Positions 1 through 7,636 are shown, numbered from the stretch's first letter. The stretch is DNA of 24,719 nucleotides from Thermoplasmata archaeon (GCA_030046135.1 JASIEC010000103.1:1-24719); one strand, 5' to 3'. The notes: a model not told the origin generated them from the letters alone. Made by a program: numbers and translations.

Positions 1-607
1 CCGCCTTCCGCGACTTGAGGATCGCGGGGAGCTTCGCCGTCCGCGGGTCGTTCCACGCCTGCTGGAGCGCGATCACGCACGGGAGCGGGGCCTCCCACGT
101 CTCGGCCTCCCCCTCGAGGGACCGCTGGAACGAGAGCGTCGAGCGGCTCGCGGTCCACCGCAGGTCGACGACGAACCCGAAGTGCGGGATCCCGAGCAGC
201 TCCCCGAGCGCGCCCGCCACGATCCCTTCCTCGTCGTCGGTCGCCTGCTTGCCGAGGAGCACGAGATCGTGCGGCACCGCGCGGACCGCTTCGGCGAGAG
301 CCCGGGCGACCTCGAGCGGGTCCGCGAGGGTTCCCGCATCGTTGCGGACCCACGTCGCCTCGTCCGCGCCGAGGGCGAGCGTTGCCCGCAGGACCTCCTC
401 GGCACGGGGGGCGGGGCCGACCGACACGGCGCGCACTCGGGAGCCCGGGACGGTCTCCCGGAGGAGCAGCGCCTGCTCGACCGCGGACTCGTCGTACCCC
501 CCGAGGGCGAACTTGACGCCCTCCGGATCGAGCGACGCGCCGTCGGGCGTGGGGCGGAGACGGGTCTCGGGGTCCGGCAGCGGCTTGACGCAGACCACGA
601 TCTCCAC
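1..607 (-). CDS. etfB: Electron transfer flavoprotein beta subunit (partial, C-terminus off the left edge)
   Basis: EtfB pairs with EtfA to form the FAD/AMP-containing heterodimer that takes electrons from acyl-CoA dehydrogenases and passes them to the respiratory chain. Reading from GTG at 607, the protein begins MEIVVCVKPLPDPE, which is the classic EtfB N-terminus. It continues with GGYDESAVEQALLLRE and with LLGKQATDDEEGIVAGALGE, the signature around the AMP/adenine pocket. About 202 residues are present, against roughly 250-265 usual for the family, so about 50 are missing beyond the edge. GTG is chosen because a strong GGGAGG Shine-Dalgarno lies 7 nt upstream and the protein aligns from its first residues. 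It follows the acyl-CoA dehydrogenase stop by 16 nt and is almost certainly cotranscribed with it. etfA would be expected just outside the window. The family call is secure. Confidence 0.93.
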   Translation of the reverse strand, partial: MEIVVCVKPLPDPETRLRPTPDGASLDPEGVKFALGGYDESAVEQALLLRETVPGSRVRAVSVGPAPRAEEVLRATLALGADEATWVRNDAGTLADPLEVARALAEAVRAVPHDLVLLGKQATDDEEGIVAGALGELLGIPHFGFVVDLRWTASRSTLSFQRSLEGEAETWEAPLPCVIALQQAWNDPRTAKLPAILKSRKA

Positions 608-623
608 GGGGGCGCCTCCCGCC

Positions 624-1772
624 CTACGCGTAGCCGAGCAGGAGCTCGCGCGCGATCACGGTGCGCTGGATCTCGTTCGCCCCTTCGTAGATCTGGGTGA
701 GCTTCGCGTCGCGGAGGAGCTTCTCGACCGGATAGTCCTTCATGTAGCCGTACCCGCCGAACGTCTGGATCGCCTCGTCGGCGACGTGGAGGGCCGCGTC
801 GGAGGCGAAGCACTTCGCGATCGACGACTCGAGCGTCCCCTTTCGGCCCCCGTCGATGATCCAGGCCGCGTGCCAGGTGAGCAGGCGCGCGGCGGCGACC
901 GCCTGGGCCATGTTCGCGAGCTTGATCTGGATCGCCTGGTGCTCGGCGATCGGCTTGCCGAACGTCTCCCGCTTGAGCGCGTAGCGCGCCGCGTGGTCGA
1001 GCGCGGCCTGCGCGATCCCGGTCGCGAGCGCGCCGATCGGCGTCCGCGTGTGGTCGAGCGTCCGCATCGCGATCGAGAATCCGTCCGTCTCCCCGCCCAG
1101 CCGGTCCCGCACCGGGACGCGGACCTTCTCGAACCGGACCGTTCCGGTCGAGGAGGCACGGTGGCCCATCTTCTCCTCGTCCTTGCCGGGGAGGACGCCC
1201 TCGGCCGAGCGGGGGACGACGAAGGCGGCGATGCCGCGATGCCGGAGCGCGGGGTCGGTCGTCGCGAAGACCGTGTAGAGCGAGGCGTGCGGCGCGTTCG
1301 TGATGAAGCACTTCTCCCCCTCGAGCACGTAGGCGTCCCCGTCGCGCCGCGCGTGCGTCCGCAGCGCGCCCGCGTCGCTCCCCCCCGTGGGCTCCGTGAG
1401 GCAGAACGAGGCGAGCTGGTAGGAGGCGCAGAAGGGAGTGAGGACGCGGCGCTTCTGCTCGTCGGTCCCCCCGAGGAGGATCGGTTCCAGCGCGAGGCAG
1501 TTCGCGATGATCGACGTCGTCATCCCGCCGCACGCGTAGGCGAGCTCTTCGACGAGGAGGCACTGATCGAACAGCGACAGGCCGCTCCCGCCGTACTCGG
1601 CGGGCACGTTGAGGTTCATCAGGCCGAGGTCGTACGCCTTGCGGTAGATCTCCTCGGGGAACCTCGCCGACCGGTCGCACTCCGCCGCGTGCGGCGCCAT
1701 CTCCCCGCGCGCGAATTTCCGGGCCATGTCGCGCAGGCTCGTCTGCTCGGAGGAGAGCGAGAAATCGGGCAT
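624..1772 (-). CDS. Acyl-CoA dehydrogenase
   Basis: FAD-dependent enzyme that introduces the trans-2 double bond into acyl-CoA thioesters and delivers the electrons to ETF, encoded directly downstream. The 382 residues match the usual ACAD length. The N-terminal helical domain contains NVPAEYGGSGLSLFDQ. The middle beta domain has the flavin-contacting FCLTEPTGGSDAGAL and GEKCFITNA. The C-terminal helical domain carries RETFGKPIAEHQAIQ, QTFGGYGYMKDYPVEKLLRD and IYEGANEIQ, in which Glu363 sits at the MCAD/SCAD-type catalytic base position. The ATG at 1772 lies about 35 nt downstream of a TATA-like box at 1803-1810, giving a short leader. Substrate chain length cannot be read from sequence; fatty-acid and branched-chain amino-acid breakdown are both possible. 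It forms an operon with etfB. Confidence 0.95.
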   Translation of the reverse strand: MPDFSLSSEQTSLRDMARKFARGEMAPHAAECDRSARFPEEIYRKAYDLGLMNLNVPAEYGGSGLSLFDQCLLVEELAYACGGMTTSIIANCLALEPILLGGTDEQKRRVLTPFCASYQLASFCLTEPTGGSDAGALRTHARRDGDAYVLEGEKCFITNAPHASLYTVFATTDPALRHRGIAAFVVPRSAEGVLPGKDEEKMGHRASSTGTVRFEKVRVPVRDRLGGETDGFSIAMRTLDHTRTPIGALATGIAQAALDHAARYALKRETFGKPIAEHQAIQIKLANMAQAVAAARLLTWHAAWIIDGGRKGTLESSIAKCFASDAALHVADEAIQTFGGYGYMKDYPVEKLLRDAKLTQIYEGANEIQRTVIARELLLGYA

Positions 1773-1802
1773 GCTCCGAGAACGCGCGGACCACCGGCAC
1801 GC

Positions 1803-1810
1803 GCTATATC
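1803..1810. promoter_or_regulatory. TATA-like box shared by two divergent genes
   Basis: GCTATATC is the only A/T-rich element between the divergent acyl-CoA dehydrogenase and larB genes. Its centre lies about 35 nt from the ACAD ATG at 1772 and about 25 nt from an in-frame GTG at 1832 of larB. Both spacings suit archaeal promoters with leaderless or near-leaderless transcripts. The leftward assignment is the firmer one. Confidence 0.45.
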
Positions 1811-1819
1811 ACGGCTTGG

Positions 1820-2626
1820 GTGAGGCCCGGCGTGCGCCCCGGTTTCGAGGGCAGGAACGGCGGTCCGGACCGCCGGGAGATCGCCGTCGGCCGCTACGCC
1901 CGGCTCGACCGGGACCGCGCGAGGAGGATCGGGGTCCCCGAGGTGATCCTCGGGGAGGGGAAGTCGGTGGAGCATCTGCTGGGGATCCTCGACGCGCTCC
2001 ACCGGCAGGGACTCGGCGCGCTCGTTTCCCGACCGAGCGCCCCCCAGCGTCGGGCGCTGCGATCGGGCCCGGCCCGGCGCTGGGCGTGCCGGGAGCTCGC
2101 GGGGGGCCGTCTCGTTCGCCTCCCCGGACCGCTCGGGCCGAAGTACCGTCCCGGGACGGTGGGGATCCTCGCGGCCGGGACGAGCGACGTCCCCGTCGCC
2201 GAGGAGGCGAGGGAGGTTCTGGCCGCCCTCGGGGTCCGGACGGTCACGGCGTACGACGTGGGCGTGGCGGCTCTCGGTCGCGTGCTGCGTGCCCTCGGGC
2301 GGCTCGAGCGCCGCCGCCCCGAGCTGTACCTCGTGTTCGCGGGCCGAGAAGGCGCCCTTCCCACGGTCGTCGCGGGGCTCGTTCGGGCGCCGGTTGTCGG
2401 GGTCCCCACGTCGACCGGCTACGGGCGCGGCGGTCGCGGGGAGGCGGCGCTCACCGCCATGCTCCAATCGTGCGCCCCCATCGCAGTCGTGAACATCGAC
2501 GCCGCCGTCCCGGCGGCGTTGTTCGCAGCCCAGAGGTTCGCCGAGCCCGCCCCGCCCGCCGGTGCCCGGAGATCCTCCCGACGCGAAGGTCGGTCGAAAT
2601 CGACCGCCCGATCCTCGAGGGCATAG
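1820..2626 (+). CDS. larB: LarB, pyridinium-3,5-biscarboxylic acid mononucleotide synthase (nickel-pincer cofactor pathway)
   Basis: LarB carboxylates nicotinic acid adenine dinucleotide and cleaves off AMP, the first step towards the nickel-pincer nucleotide cofactor of lactate racemase-type enzymes. The LarB/PurE-like hallmarks appear in order: VPEVILGEGKSVEHLLGIL near residue 40, VGILAAGTSDVPVAEEA near 115, VTAYDVGVAALGRVL, VFAGREGALPTVVAGLV, GVPTSTGYG and MLQSCAPIAVVNID. At 268 residues it is a little longer than usual because of a roughly 28-residue basic, Ser/Arg-rich tail after the conserved end. The start is uncertain: GTG at 1820 gives the longest form, but GTG at 1832 is 25 nt from the TATA-like box and would suit a leaderless transcript. 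No larC or larE lies nearby, and the downstream neighbours are unrelated. The family call is secure, but use of the product in a pincer cofactor here is an inference. Confidence 0.87.
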   Translation: MRPGVRPGFEGRNGGPDRREIAVGRYARLDRDRARRIGVPEVILGEGKSVEHLLGILDALHRQGLGALVSRPSAPQRRALRSGPARRWACRELAGGRLVRLPGPLGPKYRPGTVGILAAGTSDVPVAEEAREVLAALGVRTVTAYDVGVAALGRVLRALGRLERRRPELYLVFAGREGALPTVVAGLVRAPVVGVPTSTGYGRGGRGEAALTAMLQSCAPIAVVNIDAAVPAALFAAQRFAEPAPPAGARRSSRREGRSKSTARSSRA

Positions 2627-2685
2627 GGCAGGGCCCGCCCGCCGCCGGCCCGAGGACCCTTACCCATCGACGGAGTACCGGTCCG

Positions 2686-3492
2686 ATGTCGATCGCGCTC
2701 TACGAGGACAGGGCGTCGGTCTACGATCGGATCTACTCATCGAAGGACTACCAGGCGGAGTCCACCCGGCTGTACCGGATCGCGCGCCGGGCGCTGGGCC
2801 GCCGGCCCGGCTCGTGGCTGGACGTCGCCTGCGGGACCGGCCGCCACCTCGAGGCGTTCCGCCGATTGGTCACGGACGTGGCCGGGGTCGACCGGAGTGC
2901 TTCGATGCTCCGCCTCGCCCGACGTCGCCTCGGCCCCGGCGTTCGGCTGGCCCGAGGGGACATGCGGCGGTTCAACCTCGGGCGGTCGTTCGACGTCGTC
3001 TCCTGCCTGTTCAGCTCCATCGGCTACCTCCTGACGCCGTCCGAGCGGGCGGCCGCCCTCGCGACGTTCCACCGTCACCTGCCGCCCGGGGGCGTCCTCC
3101 TGATCGAAGGCTGGGTCCTGCCTGAGCGCTGGAAGGGCCGCCACACGAGCCTCCAGACGCACGAATCCGACGAGGCGAAGGTGGCTCGGCTCGGGTCGAC
3201 CTGGCGGGAGGGGTCGATCTCGGTCCTGGAGATGGACTACCTGGTCGGGGGCCCGGGCCGGCGCGTTCAACACTTCCGGGAGCGGCACCGAATGGCTCTC
3301 GTCAGCGCCGCCGACATGCTCCGGCAGCTCCGGGCGGGAGGGTTTCGGGCCCGGGCGCTGTTCCCCGGGCGCGACCGGAGCCGGGCCCTCTATCTCGCCG
3401 TCCGGTCGGGGGCGCCTCCCCTGTCCGGAGCCCACCCGCGGGGGGCCGGTGGCTCGGGACGGCCCCGCGGGACCAACTCGAAGGCCTTTTGA
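2686..3492 (+). CDS. Class I SAM-dependent methyltransferase, DesVI/TylM1-like
   Basis: Rossmann-fold methyltransferase of 268 residues. The SAM-binding motif I is WLDVACGTGRHLEAF (residues 44-58). VAGVDRSASMLRLARRR (65-81) is motif II with the acidic residue that binds the ribose. GDMRRFNLGRSFDVVSCLFS leads into SSIGYL (110-115). This block order, together with the HFRERHRMALVSAADM segment in the C-terminal half, most resembles the TDP-aminosugar N,N-dimethyltransferases (DesVI/TylM1) and related small-molecule methyltransferases. The substrate here is unknown. A weak CTTACC box at 2658-2663 lies about 26 nt upstream of the ATG, and GGAG lies 10 nt before it, so either leaderless or Shine-Dalgarno initiation is possible. 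The last ~25 residues are Gly/Pro/Arg-rich and probably disordered. The stop overlaps the proposed TTG start of the next gene. Confidence 0.85.
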   Translation: MSIALYEDRASVYDRIYSSKDYQAESTRLYRIARRALGRRPGSWLDVACGTGRHLEAFRRLVTDVAGVDRSASMLRLARRRLGPGVRLARGDMRRFNLGRSFDVVSCLFSSIGYLLTPSERAAALATFHRHLPPGGVLLIEGWVLPERWKGRHTSLQTHESDEAKVARLGSTWREGSISVLEMDYLVGGPGRRVQHFRERHRMALVSAADMLRQLRAGGFRARALFPGRDRSRALYLAVRSGAPPLSGAHPRGAGGSGRPRGTNSKAF

Positions 3493-4418
3493 GAGGGTCC
3501 GGGCCTCGGAGGGTCGTGCCGCCTCGGCTCGCCGCACCGGATCGGGCCGACCAGGAGGAGCGGCAGGATCGCGCCCGCCTCCGCGAGCTCGATGCCCGCC
3601 TGACCTCCCTGCTCGCCCGTCGTCGTGAGCTGTTCGAGGAGCTCCGTCACCGGTCCGCGGAGCAGAAGGAAGCGCTGGACCGCGTCCGCGGCCCGGAGTC
3701 GGACGCCGAGGCGCTCCACGAGCGGCATGTCCAGCTCGGCCGCCACCTGAACGAGCTCCGCGCCGCCCGCGACGTGGCCCGACGGAAGGTTGACGAGGCC
3801 GTCATCCATCGGCGCGAGCTCCTGCTCACGTTCGACCGCCGCGAGCACGACCGGCCCGACCTCATCAAGCGGGAGATCGCCGAGCTCGAGCTGCGCCAGC
3901 AGACGCGGGCGCTCCCGATCGACGAGGAGAACGCGCTCATCGCCCGGCTCCGCCAGCGCTCGAAGGACCTCAAGGACGCCGAGGCCCGGGGCGCGCAGGT
4001 CGAGGAGCATGCCAAGCTCCGAAAGGAGGCGGACGCCGCGGTGGAGGCGGCCCGCGAGGAAGTGGCCCACGTCGTCGAGGAGATGGGCCAGGTCTCGAGC
4101 GAGCGGGACGCGACCCGGATGGCGATCCGGACCGTGCTCGAGTCCGCCGGGAGCCGCATCGCGGAGCTCCGCGTCCGCGGCAAGGAGCGCTACGAACTGA
4201 TGGGGAAGATCGACGAGATCGGCCGCGAGATCGGGGCCGTCGAGCGGGAGGGCCGGGAGCTTCTCAGCCGGACCCGCGCGCGCCGCGCCGAGGTGCGGGA
4301 CGTCGTCCAGGCCCACGCCCCCCGTCGCGGACCGCCGCCCGAGGATCTCGTCGCCTCGGCGGCCGAGGCCCGCTTCGCCGAGTTGATGCGCCAGGGCAAG
4401 GTCAGCCTCGGAGGCTGA
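3489..4418 (+). CDS. COG1340-type archaeal coiled-coil protein
   Basis: A charged, Glu/Arg/Leu-rich protein of up to 309 residues, nearly all of it long heptad-patterned helix from about residue 20 to 280. It resembles the uncharacterised archaeal coiled-coil family COG1340. The characteristic block LIKREIAELELRQQTRALPIDEENALIARL (split: IAELELRQQTRALPIDEE at roughly 130-147) matches that family's conserved mid-protein hinge. The C-terminus FAELMRQGKVSLGG is the only non-coil segment. Function is unknown; SMC-like or scaffold roles have been guessed for such proteins, but nothing here proves one. The start is uncertain: TTG at 3489 overlaps the methyltransferase stop by 4 nt, while GTG at 3516 follows GGAGGG by only 2-3 nt. 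No membrane segment is visible. Confidence 0.8.
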   Translation: MRGSGPRRVVPPRLAAPDRADQEERQDRARLRELDARLTSLLARRRELFEELRHRSAEQKEALDRVRGPESDAEALHERHVQLGRHLNELRAARDVARRKVDEAVIHRRELLLTFDRREHDRPDLIKREIAELELRQQTRALPIDEENALIARLRQRSKDLKDAEARGAQVEEHAKLRKEADAAVEAAREEVAHVVEEMGQVSSERDATRMAIRTVLESAGSRIAELRVRGKERYELMGKIDEIGREIGAVEREGRELLSRTRARRAEVRDVVQAHAPRRGPPPEDLVASAAEARFAELMRQGKVSLGG

Positions 4419-4439
4419 CGGCCCGGGGGCCCGCCGGGC

Positions 4440-5351
4440 CTAGTAGATCTTCACGACCGTCACCACGAAGATGAGGGTCGCGCCCGCCACCTCCGGGTTG
4501 TAGTCGAGCGTGTACGTCCCCGCGGTCTCGTTGACCGCCGAGACGATGTATTGCGTCTCGTCGCAGACGGCGGTCGTGACCTTCCCCGAGACCAGCCCCA
4601 CGTTGGTGGAGTTGAGCTGGTTGACGAGCGTGATCGTGCTCGAGGTGACGTTCGTCACCTCCACCGGCCAGCCGTTCGGCGAGGCGACCCATCCGGCGCT
4701 CACGACGTTCTCGACCGCCACCGCCGTCGCGTTGACGCTGAGGACGAGGTCCGTCCAGCGGTACGTCGGATCGACGAACGTCGTCCCCACGACGGCGGTG
4801 ACGTTGGGGTAGGCCGTCGAGAAGTTCGACGCCGAGACGACGTCCACCACGGGCAGGGTGTACTTGAGCGGGGCCGTGCGGAAGCAGCTCGCGTTCGGCG
4901 AGCCGTAGGCGAGGGCCGGGGGGACGGTGATCGACCGGGTCTGGTTCACCGCGAGCCCGAGCATCCCGCGCCAGAAGCCGGGGACCACGCCCACGAACGT
5001 GAGATTGCTCGTGTTGTAGCCGCTGCTCGGAACGTTGGGGCCCACGCTCACCGGCAGCGGCGTGTAGTTTGCGAGGGCGCGCAGCGTGAACTCGACGGTC
5101 TTCGGGTAGCTGAAGTTGTCGAGCGCGACCGACTTGATCGAGGTGTCGAAGACCCGGCCGATCTGGGGCCCGCTGCCCATGATCCCGATGTAGTTCACCG
5201 TGACGTTGTCCCCGAGCGCCACCGTCGCGGGCCCGCGTCCGGGCGGCGCGGAGTTGACCACGGCGAGAACGCCGGCCCCGATCCCCCCCGCGACGACGGC
5301 GAGGACGACGAGGATGGCGAGCGCGGTGAACGAGCGGCGTTGCCCGGCCAT
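4440..5351 (-). CDS. Membrane-anchored FKBP-type peptidyl-prolyl isomerase, SlyD-like
   Basis: Probably catalyses proline cis/trans isomerisation and acts as a chaperone on the outer face of the membrane. Residues 8-32 form one hydrophobic signal anchor after MAGQRRS. The FKBP fold starts at GDNVTVNYIGIM (48-59) and GRVFDTS (65-71), then resumes at PGFWRGMLGLAVNQTRSITV and PPALAYG (124-150). The final YNPEVAGATLIFVVTVVKIY is the SlyD-type closing strand, normally N-H-P-L-A-G-K. Between them lies an enlarged insert-in-flap region. At 303 residues it is much longer than cytosolic SlyD. Many N-x-S/T sequons and two lone cysteines (C156, C263) that could form a disulfide fit an extracellular location. 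No Shine-Dalgarno precedes the ATG. A strong TATA box at 5456-5465 implies a leader of about 80 nt. Confidence 0.88.
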   Translation of the reverse strand: MAGQRRSFTALAILVVLAVVAGGIGAGVLAVVNSAPPGRGPATVALGDNVTVNYIGIMGSGPQIGRVFDTSIKSVALDNFSYPKTVEFTLRALANYTPLPVSVGPNVPSSGYNTSNLTFVGVVPGFWRGMLGLAVNQTRSITVPPALAYGSPNASCFRTAPLKYTLPVVDVVSASNFSTAYPNVTAVVGTTFVDPTYRWTDLVLSVNATAVAVENVVSAGWVASPNGWPVEVTNVTSSTITLVNQLNSTNVGLVSGKVTTAVCDETQYIVSAVNETAGTYTLDYNPEVAGATLIFVVTVVKIY

Positions 5352-5380
5352 GGTTCAGGTCCGTTGGAGAGCGAGGGGGG

Positions 5381-5431
5381 TCAGCTGGTCGCTGGTCTCG
5401 TCATGGAATCGGAGAGACAGGTGTTCCTCAT
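5381..5431 (-). other. Possible leaderless 16-codon upstream ORF in the FKBP leader
   Basis: An ATG at 5431 sits about 29 nt downstream of the TATA-box centre, where the transcript should begin. It opens a 16-codon frame, MRNTCLSDSMTRPATS, ending in TGA about 29 nt before the FKBP ATG. A leaderless start is normal in such archaea, so this frame could be translated and influence the gene below. It could equally be chance, since no homology supports it. Confidence 0.22.
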
Positions 5432-5455
5432 TCCCCCGCGCCCCGAGCCCAGGGC

Positions 5456-5465
5456 CAATATATAG
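5456..5465 (-). promoter_or_regulatory. TATA box for the FKBP gene
   Basis: Read on the minus strand this is CCTATATATT, a near-ideal archaeal TATA box in otherwise very GC-rich DNA. It lies just downstream of the RPA-associated gene's stop and can only serve the FKBP gene among recognised neighbours. The predicted start of transcription is near 5431-5434. The rest of the 5352-5513 gap shows nothing else recognisable apart from the short upstream frame. Confidence 0.6.
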
Positions 5466-5513
5466 GCTCTCGAGGCGGCGCCGGGTCGTCGGGCCCCGGA
5501 GGGGCCGCCCGGC

Positions 5514-6434
5514 TCACGAGCGGCGGAGCTTGCCCACGATCGGCTCCTCGATCGCTCCGCCCTCCTCGAGCCGGTTCAGGACCGCTTCCGCCCGACCCGA
5601 CGCGATCCCCCGGACCGCGATCCTCTGGAGGAGCTCGCGCAGGTCGGCGTAGCCGTCGACCGACCCCTCGGAGAGCTCGTCGACGAGCTCGAGGAACACC
5701 GACTCCTCCGAGCGGTCCGCCCCGGTCGGCGCCGCCGGCGCCGGGCGAGGAGGCGCGGCCGGAGTGACCGTGACCGTCGGGGGGATCGAGGGGCGGACCG
5801 GGGCCGGCCCGAGGTCGCCCGCGACCCGGCGGACGAGCGAGGCGAGGGAGGCACGGAACGCGGCGCGGTCGCTCTCGGGGTAGCGCCGGAGCGACGCCCG
5901 CGCGCCGCGCAGCCAGAGAGGAGGGATCCCCTCGGCCCGCAGCGATTCGTCGGAGGCGGCCGGTCCCCGCTCGAGGCGGTCGAGCAGGTCGAGCCGATCG
6001 AGCGTCTGTCGCCCGATCTCCGCGAGCGCCGCCCTCTCCTCCGTCTCCGCGACCGCCCGCACGGCCTCGGCGCGGACCGACAGCTGCGCCGCCCCGTCCC
6101 GACCGTGGAACAGATGGGCCTTCCCGATCACGACCGCGGGGCGGGACTCAGGACCGGCTCGGAGCTGGGCCATCGCACGGGGCTGGAAGCTCCCCGCGGT
6201 CACGGGGACGGTCCCCGTGGGGTCGGTGAGCCGGGCCCGCCAGAACGTCGGAGGGTCGTCGCGCCCCACGGGTTCGGCCGGCGAGAGGGCGCCCGCGACG
6301 AGGACCCGGTTCATCCGGGCCCCGTACGGGCTCACGACGTACGAGGCGACCTTCTCCCCTTCGCCTCGTTCCTCTTCCACCGAGCCCTGGAGCTCGCGCG
6401 CGCTGACGCGCCAGGCGGTCTCGCGCACCGTCAT
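5514..6434 (-). CDS. Archaeal RPA-associated protein (RPA3/COG3390 family)
   Basis: Partner of the archaeal single-stranded DNA-binding protein RPA, acting in replication, recombination and repair. The N-terminus MTVRETAWRVSARELQGS and the following VASYVVSPYGARMNRVLVAGAL are hallmarks of this OB-fold family, followed by FWRARLTDPTGTVPVTAGSF. Residues 1-180 make up the OB domain. A Pro/Ala-rich linker (about 212-245) leads to a helical C-terminal domain containing ESVFLELVDELSEGSVDGYA, resembling a small winged-helix or hairpin module. The length of 306 residues is typical. The ATG at 6434 overlaps the TGA of the upstream RPA gene (ATGA), so the two are translationally coupled and probably made in fixed proportion. 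Confidence 0.85.
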   Translation of the reverse strand: MTVRETAWRVSARELQGSVEEERGEGEKVASYVVSPYGARMNRVLVAGALSPAEPVGRDDPPTFWRARLTDPTGTVPVTAGSFQPRAMAQLRAGPESRPAVVIGKAHLFHGRDGAAQLSVRAEAVRAVAETEERAALAEIGRQTLDRLDLLDRLERGPAASDESLRAEGIPPLWLRGARASLRRYPESDRAAFRASLASLVRRVAGDLGPAPVRPSIPPTVTVTPAAPPRPAPAAPTGADRSEESVFLELVDELSEGSVDGYADLRELLQRIAVRGIASGRAEAVLNRLEEGGAIEEPIVGKLRRS

Positions 6435-7597
6435 CCTCCGGGCCCCCGGAGCCGGGCGGCGAGCTCCCCGGCCGCCGTGTCGAGGTCGATCTCGACCGGC
6501 TCGATCGTCTCCGGGGCCAGGTTGAGACCGAAGTCGTCCCGGCTCACCGAGCCCCGGACGAGGAGGCGCCGCCCCACGACCGCCTCGAGGAGGGCCTCCT
6601 CGAGGACCGAAGGATCGGGCCGGTCCTGGAGCCGGCGCCGGGCCTCGTCGAGCGTCACGTTCCAGAGCTTCTCGGTGAGGCCCCGGTCCGCCCCGACGAC
6701 GACCGAACCGGTGCCGTCGTCGAGGACGAGCCGGGCGCGGAGGTCGGCGACCCCCTCGACCTCCCCGTGGATCCGGCAGAGCCCTCCCGCGACGAGCCGT
6801 CGGCACCGGGGGCAGCGGAAGACGAGGCCGCTCGGCGGCAGGACGTGGACGACGGTCCCTTCCACCGCGATCGCTTCGCCTCCTCCCCCGTCCTCGAGGT
6901 CCCCGATCGGGCGGGGCGGGGAGCGGAGGACCTCGGCCGGGAGCGGAAGGTCCCCCGCCTCGATCCTCTGGACCGTGGCCCGCTCGTCGAGGACGAGCTG
7001 GGGTCGGCCCCGGAAGGTGCGGACGTACGCCCCCGAGATCCGGAGCGCCTCGCCCGCGTTGAGCCCAAAGTCGCTCCAGGCGCTGACGACCGCGGTCCCG
7101 CTGCGGTCCGCGAGGAGCCCCTCGTACACGACCCTCTGGTCCTCGCCGACGGTGACGGACTTCGGCACGATCCGCACGACGCGGGCCTCGATCCGGAACC
7201 CCTCCGCCGGCCCTCCGAGGTCGCGCAGAAGTCGCCGCGGGAGCTCCTCCGGGGTCACGCGGGGGAGCTCCGCCTCGCCCGCGGGTTCGACGCGGGTCTT
7301 CCAGGTGAAGACGAGCTCGGCGCGCCCGCGGAACTCGCGGATCTCCGCCCCGACGGCGCGCACGATCTCGCCCCGCTCGATCCCGTCCCGGGGCGGGTCC
7401 CACCAGCTGAACCGCACGGTCGCCGTCCCGTCGGTGAGGAGGCCCACGAGCAGGGGCCGGGCGACGCCGTCGGTGCGCCGGGGCACCTCCCGGCGCTCGA
7501 GGGTCACGAGACGGCCCACCACCTCGACCGGGGAGACCTCGAGCGAGAGGTCCCGGAGCCGGACCTCGGGGGGTGCGGGGATCTCGGCCGCGGTCAC
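6431..7597 (-). CDS. Replication protein A, multi-OB-fold ssDNA-binding protein with zinc finger
   Basis: Main ssDNA-binding protein, 388 residues from the GTG at 7597. Three OB-like modules can be seen: about 18-105 (with VGLLTDGTATVRFSWWDPPR), about 125-212 (with YEGLLADRSGTAVVSAW) and about 240-370. The last contains a zinc finger with C262, C265, C274 and H277 (CPRC then CRIHG) and is followed by LVLDDGTGSVVVGADRG. The acidic-Gly-Thr-hydrophobic repeats are the usual RPA strand 3-4 hairpins. GTG 7597 was chosen over upstream in-frame codons because the sequence before it is Arg/Pro/Ser-rich and not RPA-like, and because TTTTATCG at 7629-7636 places transcription start only about 9 nt upstream. 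The gene heads the operon with the RPA-associated gene. Confidence 0.88.
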   Translation of the reverse strand: MTAAEIPAPPEVRLRDLSLEVSPVEVVGRLVTLERREVPRRTDGVARPLLVGLLTDGTATVRFSWWDPPRDGIERGEIVRAVGAEIREFRGRAELVFTWKTRVEPAGEAELPRVTPEELPRRLLRDLGGPAEGFRIEARVVRIVPKSVTVGEDQRVVYEGLLADRSGTAVVSAWSDFGLNAGEALRISGAYVRTFRGRPQLVLDERATVQRIEAGDLPLPAEVLRSPPRPIGDLEDGGGGEAIAVEGTVVHVLPPSGLVFRCPRCRRLVAGGLCRIHGEVEGVADLRARLVLDDGTGSVVVGADRGLTEKLWNVTLDEARRRLQDRPDPSVLEEALLEAVVGRRLLVRGSVSRDDFGLNLAPETIEPVEIDLDTAAGELAARLRGPGG

Positions 7598-7628
7598 GGA
7601 GCCCGACCGCGCTCGCACCGTCCGCCGC

Positions 7629-7636
7629 GATAAAAC
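7629..7636 (-). promoter_or_regulatory. TATA box for the RPA operon
   Basis: On the minus strand the sequence reads GTTTTATC, the only A/T-rich stretch upstream of the RPA GTG. Its centre is about 35 nt from the start codon, which predicts a very short leader of about 9 nt. Confidence 0.5.

Noticed and set aside
15..1823. A 602-codon plus-strand frame over etfB and the acyl-CoA dehydrogenase
   Set aside because: The minus strand encodes two unmistakable enzymes with a Shine-Dalgarno and operon spacing. The plus frame is low-complexity Arg/Ser/Val sequence.
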